Part shown: positions 43,556-50,358 of the stretch, piece after piece
Numbering within the stretch: the first letter of the stretch is position 1
How the letters are laid out: the number at the start of each line of letters is the position of its first letter
Origin: an uncultured bacterium
Lineage (GTDB): Bacteria; Patescibacteriota; Saccharimonadia; Saccharimonadales; Saccharimonadaceae
DNA: 64,000 nucleotides
Assembly (NCBI GenBank): GCA_937863415.1
Contig: CALMFC010000014.1
Location: 164,222-228,221, forward strand
Direction: 5' to 3'
The notes under the pieces: model-generated
Told to the model about the DNA's origin: nothing
The model's database searches: none
The model's input: the letters and a program-made list of their open reading frames with translations, nothing else
Made by a program: the position numbers and the translations under genes

Positions 43556-44772
43556 GCCGTAACTCCACTTTTGATAGATTCATAAATTTTAAGGCATTTA
43601 TCGGCCACATCCCGCCATGAAATCTTAATATATTCGTGGAGCACGTTATTTTTAAGCTCATTTTTCAGCGCATCGGATGTTGCAATACCAACAATCTGGT
43701 CTGCCAGAACGTCGACATCCCAAAAATCGTATCTAAATATACTGTTTAACACCTCGCCAACACCAGATTGGCGAGTAATGATCAGTGCATTATCGTGATG
43801 GGCAGCTTCAAGTGCCGTTAAACCAAATGGTTCACTGACTGAACTCATGACAAAAATGTCTGACACACTATAGGCATCGCGCCACTGCTTACCTCTGACA
43901 AACCCAGTGAAAAATACCTTGTCTGAAATACCTAGGTCTGCAGCCAGTTCGATTAACTCATCCCGCTGCTCACCGTCACCAGCCAGCAAGAAGGCTAGTT
44001 TATCATATTTTTCACTAGCTCTAGCGGCGGCACGAATAAATTGAGGCAAACCCTTTTGAATTGTAAAGCGGGTAATAGTTGTAACGATTGTGAATCCCTC
44101 TAACTTTAAGGCCTCTAAATAGCGGTAAGTCCGATGGTCGTAGACGTATCCGTCATTAAAGCTAGCGACGTCGATGGCGTTATGGACTACCTCAATTTTA
44201 GATTCGGGAATGTTATATTTTTGCATTATTATACTTTTGGTAATGTTACTGACAGCGATAATGCGATCGGCCATCATTAACCCTTGGTATTCAATCTCGT
44301 GTACTAACGGATTACCATTCTCGGTTCCGGAACGGTCAAATTCGGTAGCGTGGACATGAACAATCAATGGCGCGTCAGTTAACTCTTTGGCGCGCATACC
44401 AGCTTCCATTGTTAACCAATCATGTGCGTGAATTGCATCTGGTCGGTGTTTTTTCACCCATCGCTCGACATAACGTACATAGCGTTTCTGAACGCCACGC
44501 ATATCTTTGAGGTTATTGATGTCGGCGGCCGACAAAGCCTTGTTGATAACGGTCTTGCTGTCATAGGCACCTAGTCCGTATCTCTCTAACGGTGTTAGCT
44601 TGGTGGCGCTATGAATAGTCATAAAGTCTATATCGTGCTCAGCAGAATAGGGGACGACAAAGTCAATTTTAGCACCCGCTAGCGCCAAAGCTTTTGACAT
44701 ATGATAGCATGCTACCCCTAGTCCACCGCTGTTATGAGGAGGAAGCTCCCACCCGAGCATTAATATATTCAT
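43552..44772 (-). CDS. Glycosyltransferase family 4/5, glycogen-synthase-like
   Basis: 406 residues, GT-B fold. An N-terminal GWELPPHNSGGLGVACYHMS is like the glycogen/starch synthase sugar-nucleotide-binding loop (GGLG). The C-terminal half has the donor-binding EPFGLTALEAA motif with the two glutamates. It probably transfers glucose from a nucleotide sugar to an alpha-glucan. First gene of the operon. A promoter is visible at 44845-44873; no Shine-Dalgarno is near the ATG. Confidence 0.88.
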   Translation of the reverse strand: MNILMLGWELPPHNSGGLGVACYHMSKALALAGAKIDFVVPYSAEHDIDFMTIHSATKLTPLERYGLGAYDSKTVINKALSAADINNLKDMRGVQKRYVRYVERWVKKHRPDAIHAHDWLTMEAGMRAKELTDAPLIVHVHATEFDRSGTENGNPLVHEIEYQGLMMADRIIAVSNITKSIIMQKYNIPESKIEVVHNAIDVASFNDGYVYDHRTYRYLEALKLEGFTIVTTITRFTIQKGLPQFIRAAARASEKYDKLAFLLAGDGEQRDELIELAADLGISDKVFFTGFVRGKQWRDAYSVSDIFVMSSVSEPFGLTALEAAHHDNALIITRQSGVGEVLNSIFRYDFWDVDVLADQIVGIATSDALKNELKNNVLHEYIKISWRDVADKCLKIYESIKSGVTA

Positions 44773-44844
44773 TACTCTGTTAACGAATAGTCTGTTTCGA
44801 CTAACCGGCCACTCCTTTTGGATTTACACGTGTTTCTAAGCTAG

Positions 44845-44873
44845 ATTATAGCTCCACGCTTATGCTTTTACAA
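44845..44873 (-). promoter_or_regulatory. Promoter of the GT4-GH57-GH15 operon
   Basis: On the minus strand TTGTAA (plus 44868-44873), 17-nt spacer, TATAAT (plus 44845-44850). Leader of about 65 nt. Confidence 0.75.
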
Positions 44874-44930
44874 CTCTTTACAAACAGATTGTTCATGTCG
44901 TTGTTGCCTCGCCTGTCATCTGGTACAATA

Positions 44931-44939
44931 ATGAGGTTC
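44931..44939 (+). promoter_or_regulatory. Extended -10 ahead of the broken tRNA-Trp copy
   Basis: TGGTACAAT with TACAAT at 44934-44939, 13 nt before the disrupted tRNA-Trp copy. No promoter is seen directly before the intact copy at 45305, so this may have been the original tRNA-Trp promoter and may still serve the whole unit. Confidence 0.55.
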
Positions 44940-44952
44940 ATTTCGAACATTT

Positions 44953-45048
44953 AGGGGCATAGTATCCGATGCCCTACAGGGCACGGACTAATAACGGCTA
45001 ATATAAAGGTCTCCAGTCCGTAGCTTGCAAGCTACGGACGATTCCACG
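44953..45048 (+). pseudogene. Disrupted tRNA-Trp copy with two palindromic inserts
   Basis: Three blocks match the intact tRNA-Trp at 45305: 44953-44965 (AGGGGCATAGTAT), 44991-45015 (25 nt through the CCA anticodon) and 45040-45048 (GATTCCACG). Between blocks 1 and 2 is a 25-nt insert that folds as CCG-A-TGCCCT-AC-AGGGCA-CGG. Between blocks 2 and 3 a 24-nt perfect palindrome (45016-45039) replaces 19 nt of anticodon and T-stem. The acceptor 3' end is missing. It cannot make a tRNA. Confidence 0.85.
45016..45039. repeat. 24-bp perfect palindrome in the broken tRNA-Trp
   Basis: Two 12-nt halves, GTCCGTAGCTTG and CAAGCTACGGAC, fully complementary with no loop. Its outer AGTCCG is also complementary to CGGACT in the first insert (44985-44990 area), so the inserts can pair with each other. 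Confidence 0.9.
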
Positions 45049-45059
45049 ATAATTAGCAC

Positions 45060-45314
45060 ATGTGGTATGTCTATTTGCTCGAGTCTAGTGATGGTAAGTG
45101 GCACTATTATGGATATACGTCAGACTTGAAAAGAAGATTCGCAGAACACAGCAATGGAATGGTTCAAGCGACAAAACACCATTTACCGCTGGTATTACGT
45201 TATTATGAAGCGTACGATAGCGAGACATTAGCAAGAACACGCGAATCAACGCTAAAAAGAAGCAGATCAGCCACAAAAGCACTGCTACGTAGAGTTAACA
45301 ATTTAGGGGCATAG
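45060..45314 (+). CDS. GIY-YIG nuclease domain protein
   Basis: 84 residues, a stand-alone GIY-YIG domain: VYLL at 4-7 for the GIY strand, YYGYTSDLKRRFAEHSNG at 16-33 with YIG-type Tyr, Arg25 and His30, and Glu50 in LRYYEAY as metal ligand. Such domains are endonucleases of homing elements, UvrC and tRNA- or repeat-associated small ORFs. It lies exactly between a broken and an intact tRNA-Trp copy. Its last codons and TAG stop (TTA GGG GCA TAG) overlap the first 10 nt of the intact tRNA. No Shine-Dalgarno. A role in mobility is inferred. Confidence 0.9.
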   Translation: MWYVYLLESSDGKWHYYGYTSDLKRRFAEHSNGMVQATKHHLPLVLRYYEAYDSETLARTRESTLKRSRSATKALLRRVNNLGA

Positions 45315-45379
45315 TATAACGGCTAATATAAAGGTCTCCAAAACCTTAGATCGTGGTTCGATTCCACGTGCCCCTGCCA
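45305..45379 (+). tRNA. tRNA-Trp (anticodon CCA)
   Basis: Acceptor AGGGGCA with TGCCCCT, D-arm GTAT-AACGGCTA-ATAT, anticodon stem AAGGT/ACCTT around CTCCAAA (anticodon CCA), T-arm CGTGG-TTCGATT-CCACG, discriminator G and encoded CCA; 75 nt. All stems pair. The upstream 20 nt resemble those before the broken copy (AACA-TTT with one extra A), so upstream sequence was duplicated too. Followed by a terminator. Confidence 0.96.
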
Positions 45380-45418
45380 AGAAAATTGAGTCTGCACCTA
45401 AGCAGGCTCTATTTTCTT
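45379..45418 (+). terminator. tRNA-Trp terminator
   Basis: AAGAAAAT-T-GAG-T-CTGC pairs with GCAG-G-CTC-T-ATTTTCTT (45402-45418), a 16-position stem with one mismatch and one G-T pair. It begins at the CCA end. Confidence 0.75.
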
Positions 45419-45440
45419 GCAGAGATTCGTAGAATTGAAA

Positions 45441-45588
45441 CACGATCTGCGGATTGCCTTAGCAAGATGCGAAGATCGTGGTTCGAATACTGTCAAATCA
45501 GTGATTTGTACAGTATTTAGTTGGTGGTAGAACAAGAAACGAAGTGGATTGTTATATCATCAAAGCGTTGGACACGCGTCCCTGCCAA
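45441..45588 (+). pseudogene. Further tRNA-Trp-like shards and palindromes
   Basis: AGATCGTGGTTCGA at 45473-45486 is a 14-nt exact copy of the tRNA-Trp variable region and T-arm. Near the end, GTCCCTGCCAA (45579-45588 region) resembles its CCCCTGCCA terminus. Between them is a hairpin at 45486-45517: AATACTGT and CAAATCA pair with TGATTTG and ACAGTATT with one bulge. CACGATCT (45441-45448) is complementary to AGATCGTG (45473-45480). Same style as the first broken copy. No ORF is seen here. Confidence 0.6.
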
Positions 45589-45617
45589 ATTAATGTATAA
45601 TTATTCATATAGAAAGC

Positions 45618-45842
45618 GTGAAGTTTTTACCTAAAGGAATTAAGGGCAGTAGTAATTTTGAAATTCGATGCGCACCGGGAATATGGGTTAAATTCACTCC
45701 ATTTAGTACAACGATTGGTGGACAAGTTTTATGTGCTACAGGGGTTGAGCTTAAAGTTATGAAAGAAGTTGTCTTTAAAATTGAACAATACTTGATGAAG
45801 TACAGTAAGGCATTTATTAATGTCTACAGATTAAAGGGCTAG
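45618..45842 (+). CDS. Unknown 74-residue protein upstream of HNH gene
   Basis: GTG start. Small basic protein with two Cys, no membrane segment; not recognised. TATAAT at 45596-45601 (TGTATAAT) lies 16 nt before the GTG, leaving a short leader and no Shine-Dalgarno. Its TAG stop overlaps the AGGAGGG ribosome binding site of the HNH gene, so the pair is an operon. Could be a partner of the nuclease, but nothing in the sequence shows that. Confidence 0.6.
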   Translation: MKFLPKGIKGSSNFEIRCAPGIWVKFTPFSTTIGGQVLCATGVELKVMKEVVFKIEQYLMKYSKAFINVYRLKG

Positions 45843-45856
45843 GAGGGTTAAATATC

Positions 45857-46672
45857 GTGAATATTTCGCACCTAAAACATACTTGTATCGGTTGCGGAAG
45901 ACCTAAGGCATCTATCCTTGCAAGCGGCGAAAAATTTAATAAGGAACACGTCACACCCGTATGGCTTATTCTCCGAACAAACACTAATAATACACGAGTG
46001 ACTTGGTTATCCGATAGAATGATACCGGCGTTAAGTGCAAAAATACCGATATGTACGAAATGTAATGATTTGTTCGGCAATAAGTTAGAGGGGCCAGTCA
46101 GGGGTATATTCGATAAGATCGAAGCCGGATTGGGGATAACCGATTATCAGGCTGAAATATTAATTCGTTGGATGTGGAAATTTGAGGGTATGTTTTGGCA
46201 AATGAGAAATGGGGTGACAGGCTTCTCAGACGGAAGGACCTTACGATCAAGGGTTCTTGATGACCTGGGAGAGATAAGACATCAATTAATTTTGGCTATT
46301 GCCAGAATCGAAAGTATAGACCAGAATCACGGAGATCTCCCGATGGGTATAGATTCTTACAATAAACACTCTGCGGTGTTCGTTTCGGGAGTATTCTCAA
46401 AACTCGCTATAATAGTTTCTCTTGAGAAGTATTCGAACCATATACCGGCAAACTTCTCGAAGTATAGATTATTAGAAAAAAGACGTCCAGGTACAACCGT
46501 AACTGCCTTTAAGCCTGGAATTGGCTTTCAAGATGATAATGCAGCCGTAGACATAACCCGAAATGTTTCACCTGAGCTATCTCGACTACATGACATAGAG
46601 TATGTCGAGTCGATATCTACTCAAGTATTTCTGGATAAGTGGGATATTATCAAAAATACATTAAATAAATGA
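45857..46672 (+). CDS. HNH-type endonuclease
   Basis: 271 residues with GTG start and a strong AGGAGGG (45841-45847). The N-terminal 80 residues hold the HNH core: Cys10 and Cys13 (CIGC), the EHVTPVWL string with His31 as catalytic residue, then Cys66 and Cys69 with Asn70 in CTKCNDLFGNKLE. The two CxxC pairs form the structural zinc site. The remaining 190 residues are unrecognised. It lies in an accessory stretch beside a GIY-YIG nuclease and tRNA-Trp. Possible roles are defence or mobility; neither is shown. Confidence 0.85.
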   Translation: MNISHLKHTCIGCGRPKASILASGEKFNKEHVTPVWLILRTNTNNTRVTWLSDRMIPALSAKIPICTKCNDLFGNKLEGPVRGIFDKIEAGLGITDYQAEILIRWMWKFEGMFWQMRNGVTGFSDGRTLRSRVLDDLGEIRHQLILAIARIESIDQNHGDLPMGIDSYNKHSAVFVSGVFSKLAIIVSLEKYSNHIPANFSKYRLLEKRRPGTTVTAFKPGIGFQDDNAAVDITRNVSPELSRLHDIEYVESISTQVFLDKWDIIKNTLNK

Positions 46673-46711
46673 CGTAACCGAATTTTGTTCTAGACAATTG
46701 CTACTAGGTTA

Positions 46712-46742
46712 TTGACAATAAGGTATTGTTATGACATATTAT
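46712..46742 (+). promoter_or_regulatory. Promoter of the 128-residue membrane protein
   Basis: Perfect TTGACA at 46712-46717 with -10 CATATT (17-nt spacer) or TATTAT at 46737-46742 (19-nt spacer). ATG at 46752, so the leader is very short. Confidence 0.55.
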
Positions 46743-46751
46743 TAACATACT

Positions 46752-47138
46752 ATGAATAAAAATACATTAATCATTGCGAGCACAATTGTGCTTATAGGAC
46801 TTGTTATGGCTGGTTCACTTGTTTACATAAACCAGTTAAATGTATCGATAAAAAGCCAGGAGCTAGAGCTAGAGAAGCAAAAGGAACAGACTAAGATAGA
46901 TGATGCAAAAAAAGCTGATGAGCTAAAAGCACAAACAGATCTTTCAAATAGCCTAAATTATTTAAAGTGCACTAAAGAAGCTGACGATAAAAGGAATTCA
47001 GATTTAGAGATTAATTCAAACTATGAGACAAAAGATTCAGATGGTAACGTAATTTATCATGGTGACGCGACTGTCTTTAACAACATTAATCAAACGGCAA
47101 CTCAAGAGAAAGCTTTGTGCAGTAAGATGTACCAATAG
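46752..47138 (+). CDS. Small membrane-anchored protein with coiled coil
   Basis: 128 residues. One membrane segment at 6-27, then a Lys/Glu-rich region (about 30-68) likely to be a coiled coil, then a polar domain with two Cys (CTKEAD, LCSKMYQ) that could form a disulfide outside the cell. No family recognised. It ends 12 nt before the first copy of a 25-bp direct repeat. Confidence 0.7.
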   Translation: MNKNTLIIASTIVLIGLVMAGSLVYINQLNVSIKSQELELEKQKEQTKIDDAKKADELKAQTDLSNSLNYLKCTKEADDKRNSDLEINSNYETKDSDGNVIYHGDATVFNNINQTATQEKALCSKMYQ

Positions 47139-47149
47139 CCACTGAGAGT

Positions 47150-47174
47150 GTTCTAAGCTCATCGACTAAAGGCT
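47150..47174. repeat. 25-bp direct repeat, copy 1
   Basis: Starts GTTCTAAGCTCATC and ends GACTAAAGGCT; identical over 25 nt to 47994-48018. The two copies flank exactly the pair of minus-strand membrane genes. Confidence 0.92.
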
Positions 47175-47180
47175 ATTCTA

Positions 47181-47645
47181 TCAAGCATGTGTCGCTAATG
47201 TGATACCAATTATCGTTACGCATACTAAGAAAAATGAAATAAGTAAAACTATAAATAACGAGCTTGGTTTCTTTAATTTTTTAATATCTTCAGCAATGCT
47301 GTACGTGGCAATTCTTACAGCTTCGTTTCTACTTTTCTTTACCGTATTCTCTGTTTGTAATTTATCATCTACGTTCTCTAATGCGTCGGATGGTACTTTC
47401 GAAGCAGCTTCATTGGATGGTTTAGTGTTATCGCTATTCATATCCTTAAGGGTATACAAAAGCTCGTCAAGTTTATATTTTATGTCCGTTAGTCTTGTTA
47501 AGTTACCGAATCCAAAGTAAAGCCATAAGATAAAAACGATAATTGGAAAAAGAAATATACCGATACCCATTAGCTGTGCAAAGTTTAATGCCTCTTGCAT
47601 CGATTGGCTCGTGATTATGTCTCCAATTTTGTTATAAAACAACAC
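47181..47645 (-). CDS. Two-span membrane protein of the repeat-flanked cassette
   Basis: 154 residues with hydrophobic segments at about 22-45 and 128-152 and a polar, coiled-coil-like middle. Not recognised. It overlaps the preceding 94-residue gene by 1 nt and so is co-translated with it. The cassette lies between two copies of a 25-bp repeat. Confidence 0.7.
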   Translation of the reverse strand: MLFYNKIGDIITSQSMQEALNFAQLMGIGIFLFPIIVFILWLYFGFGNLTRLTDIKYKLDELLYTLKDMNSDNTKPSNEAASKVPSDALENVDDKLQTENTVKKSRNEAVRIATYSIAEDIKKLKKPSSLFIVLLISFFLVCVTIIGITLATHA

Positions 47646-47929
47646 TAGCGCCTCCTGAAACCATTAACGATGTATGACGTAATAAAGAAAATTATCAGAT
47701 ATGCAACAAAAACTATGACACCCCAGATAAAAAACCCAAAAATAAAACCAATCGGATTGAATGATTCTCCGGGAATTGTTACCAGAAAGCCAAGCGTACT
47801 CGTGTAGGTATAGCTATCTTTCGGTGCGTTCATAGCGTAAACAGCTACAAGCCCTAAGATAAACAGTATTACGGCTGCCACCCTGTAGATTCTATCTATG
47901 CCAGTCAACCATTGATCTACTTTACTCAT
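47645..47929 (-). CDS. Small two-span membrane protein of the repeat-flanked cassette
   Basis: 94 residues with hydrophobic segments at about 16-35 and 60-88 and a basic C-terminus (GFRRR). Not recognised. Upstream gene of the pair; overlaps the 154-residue gene by 1 nt. Confidence 0.7.
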   Translation of the reverse strand: MSKVDQWLTGIDRIYRVAAVILFILGLVAVYAMNAPKDSYTYTSTLGFLVTIPGESFNPIGFIFGFFIWGVIVFVAYLIIFFITSYIVNGFRRR

Positions 47930-47993
47930 ATACTTAAGTTAGTCTAAACAACGTAATAATTCAATGCTCGACTCTTTACGTACGCCATTATAC

Positions 47994-48018
47994 GTTCTAA
48001 GCTCATCGACTAAAGGCT
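47994..48018. repeat. 25-bp direct repeat, copy 2
   Basis: Identical to 47150-47174. Distance between the copies is 844 nt, start to start. Confidence 0.92.
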
Positions 48019-48034
48019 GCCAAACATAAGCAAA

Positions 48035-48082
48035 ATAGCAAAAGTCTTTGTTTTGGAGGCTTTTTGCTATGATTAATGCAAT
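48035..48082. repeat. AGGCTTTTTGCTATG repeat with hairpin, copy 1
   Basis: ATAGCAAAA (48035-48043) pairs with TTTTGCTAT (48062-48070). The segment 48057-48082 begins AGGCTTTTTGCTATG and recurs with a few changes at 48774-48799, on the other side of the 199-residue gene. Confidence 0.65.
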
Positions 48083-48126
48083 GCACTATATAGATATTCA
48101 ATGTTAACTAAGGGACTGCTTAAACT

Positions 48127-48726
48127 ATGAACGACATTGTAAGAATAATTGAAAATCTACCCGGAATGATTCCTGATGATAAGGCAAGTATATTACTTGT
48201 ACAAGCAGATCTAAAGCCATCGGCAGCAGTTGTACTGCAAGGAGATATTTTTCATCTACCAGGGGATGTTGTGCACATACCAGAATCTACACTGACTGAT
48301 TTAGATCACGTATTAAATAAGCTGAAGCTACAGTACACAACTACAATAGAGGTTATGGAAAACGTTTCTGGCAAACCATACCCTCACGCCCAGGAGGTTA
48401 TGCGTATCTATATATCTAAAGATAAAAAAACGGTGGATGATTTGAAGCGTGTATTTGATGATATTACCAATAATCATCACGAAGCAGGGTTGCTTCTCGG
48501 ATACCCAAAAAGCGCCGTCGACGCCTTCCTAACCCCGGACATGCTTGAATGGGAGGATTATCCAAAATCAACCGAGGACGTAAGTGAATTAAACATGCGA
48601 CTGCTTGGCCATCGACTTTCTAAAAATAACTGGCGCGAAGAAATTAAATATCTTGAGCCGAGTGGCAATTACCTAAAATCAATTAGTCCTACGCTGTATA
48701 ATCTAATCACAGCTGAAAGCATGTAG
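48127..48726 (+). CDS. Unknown 199-residue protein between short repeats
   Basis: Soluble, acidic, no Cys, no membrane segment; not recognised. Probable ribosome binding site AAGGGA, 11 nt before ATG. Flanked by two imperfect copies of a 26-nt repeat, one of which is part of a hairpin, so it may be a second small cassette next to the one at 47150-48018. Confidence 0.65.
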   Translation: MNDIVRIIENLPGMIPDDKASILLVQADLKPSAAVVLQGDIFHLPGDVVHIPESTLTDLDHVLNKLKLQYTTTIEVMENVSGKPYPHAQEVMRIYISKDKKTVDDLKRVFDDITNNHHEAGLLLGYPKSAVDAFLTPDMLEWEDYPKSTEDVSELNMRLLGHRLSKNNWREEIKYLEPSGNYLKSISPTLYNLITAESM

Positions 48727-48773
48727 TAATAAATCGTTGGATACAAGAATAATAGGGTTAGTCTCTGTCTGGA

Positions 48774-48799
48774 AGGCTTTTTGCTATGGTTAGTGTAAT
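48774..48799. repeat. AGGCTTTTTGCTATG repeat, copy 2
   Basis: Matches 48057-48082 in 23 of 26 positions by eye (AGGCTTTTTGCTATG identical). Lies just before the converging nhaA stop. Confidence 0.6.
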
Positions 48800-48803
48800 T
48801 AAT

Positions 48804-49964
48804 CTAATTATTGCGTTTTTTAGTGCTTCTCAAAATCATAATTCCGATGCCGGCGCTAATTATCGAACCGACAAAGACGCTTTGTTTGGCAAAGTCAGCT
48901 AGCATTAAATCACCACCAAACGATAAGTCTGATACGAATATCGACAATGTAAATCCAATACCGGCAATGAATCCAACGCCGATGATGTGTCGCCAGGCTG
49001 TGCCAGTCGGCAACCTGGAGGCCTTGGTTTTAACTAATATCCACGATACTCCAACTACGCCAACAACCTTGCCAACAACCAAACCAATAATTATCCCAAG
49101 TCCCAGGCTGACTGTTGAGTTAGTGATAGTCGTAGTGAGGACATTAACCCCCGCATTAGCAAGTACAAATATCGGTATAACTATGAGCGTCGCAAATGGA
49201 ATCATGACTTTCTCGAGTCGCTCGGCTAGGCCTTTATCGCCGCCCGCATGACTAACTACGGGAGCTAGGAAGCCTAACATCGCTCCTGTAATGCTTGCTT
49301 CAATCCCCATATGCCTGACCGCTAGCCACAACAAGACTCCCATGACTGCAAACAGTGGCAAGCTAAGCCATTTGCGTTTACGAATTACTATTAATACACC
49401 GGCAATCGCAATAGATGCAAATAGTCCAACTAGGTTAAATCCACTACCATAAAATACTGCAACAATTATAATCGCACCAATATCATCAACGATCGCTAAA
49501 GTAAGTAGGAACATCCTGACCTGTGAGGGTAGGCCACGCCCAACTAGCGCCAGAACGCTAATCGCTAGCGCTATGTCCGTTGCTACTGGTATCGCCCAGC
49601 CGTGTATCGTATCCGGAGAGTTAATGTTTAGCGCTACGAAGATTGTGGCCGGCACAATCATGCCACCGATCGCTGCGGTGATTGGTAGTATTGCGGTCTT
49701 AAACTTTCGCAGTTCGCCGCTAGCAATCTCACGTTTAATCTCGAGCCCAACAACCAAGAAGAAGAACGTCATCAAACCTTCGTTAATCCAGTCTTTGATA
49801 TCCATCGATAAATTAAGTCCAGGGAAACCTACGGTGAACGTAGTGTGCCAAAATGAGACAAAGATGTTCTGCAGGGGAGAGTTGACTGCAATTAGCGCAA
49901 TAACCGCCATAACTATGACAAGTTTTCCGCTAATCGTCTCGTCATTAATTAACCGACGGGCCAT
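48804..49964 (-). CDS. nhaA: Na+/H+ antiporter NhaA
   Basis: Cytoplasmic membrane antiporter that exports sodium in exchange for protons. 386 residues with about 12 spans. Key residues are visible: Asp130 in ATDIALAISVLALVG and the pair Asp160-Asp161 in LAIVDDIGAI, matching the essential aspartates of E. coli NhaA, plus FFFLVVGLEIKREI. TATAAT on the minus strand (plus 49996-50001) gives a leader of about 25 nt without an obvious ribosome binding site. Monocistronic. Confidence 0.96.
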   Translation of the reverse strand: MARRLINDETISGKLVIVMAVIALIAVNSPLQNIFVSFWHTTFTVGFPGLNLSMDIKDWINEGLMTFFFLVVGLEIKREIASGELRKFKTAILPITAAIGGMIVPATIFVALNINSPDTIHGWAIPVATDIALAISVLALVGRGLPSQVRMFLLTLAIVDDIGAIIIVAVFYGSGFNLVGLFASIAIAGVLIVIRKRKWLSLPLFAVMGVLLWLAVRHMGIEASITGAMLGFLAPVVSHAGGDKGLAERLEKVMIPFATLIVIPIFVLANAGVNVLTTTITNSTVSLGLGIIIGLVVGKVVGVVGVSWILVKTKASRLPTGTAWRHIIGVGFIAGIGFTLSIFVSDLSFGGDLMLADFAKQSVFVGSIISAGIGIMILRSTKKRNN

Positions 49965-50062
49965 TTCGGATGTTCTACTGTCACGTAACTTTTGGATTAT
50001 ACTAATGGTTCCGCCAATACATTTAGATAGTCTATTGTGTATATTATAGCGTACTGAGGGTA

Positions 50063-50287
50063 TTAGTCTTCTGTAACTTTAGGTGGGAATAGGGCAGTGC
50101 TTTCCAGCAGTTCAACGCGACGCTTAGCGACGTCTTCGTTCCATTTTTCACCGGACTCTTGTTCGATGATGTGCAGGTTGTGCTCGACGAAACCTCTGTC
50201 TTCATTTATCAGTTCGGTATACAAAATATCTTCGAGTAATTTAGAATGAAGTGCATCAAGTCGTTTGCGTGCTTCGTCTTTATTCAT
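50063..50287 (-). CDS. Unknown small acidic protein
   Basis: 74 residues, helical and highly charged, no Cys, not recognised. -10 box TATAGT (plus 50295-50300) is 7 nt before ATG, so it is leaderless. It is divergent from the membrane protein gene at 50359. Confidence 0.65.
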   Translation of the reverse strand: MNKDEARKRLDALHSKLLEDILYTELINEDRGFVEHNLHIIEQESGEKWNEDVAKRRVELLESTALFPPKVTED

Positions 50288-50342
50288 AACCTTTACTATA
50301 CTCTAGATTTATTAAGATTTCTAACAGCCAAGTATTAAGTAC

Positions 50343-50351
50343 TGCTATACT
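50343..50351 (+). promoter_or_regulatory. Promoter of membrane paralog B (leaderless)
   Basis: Extended -10 TGCTATACT with TATACT at 50346-50351; ATG at 50359 is 7 nt later. Confidence 0.75.
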
Positions 50352-50358
50352 GAGCAGA

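Noticed and set aside
48804..49964. Plus-strand open frames opposite nhaA (146 and 158 codons)
   Set aside because: They are antisense shadows of a clear NhaA gene with intact aspartates; no ribosome binding sites.
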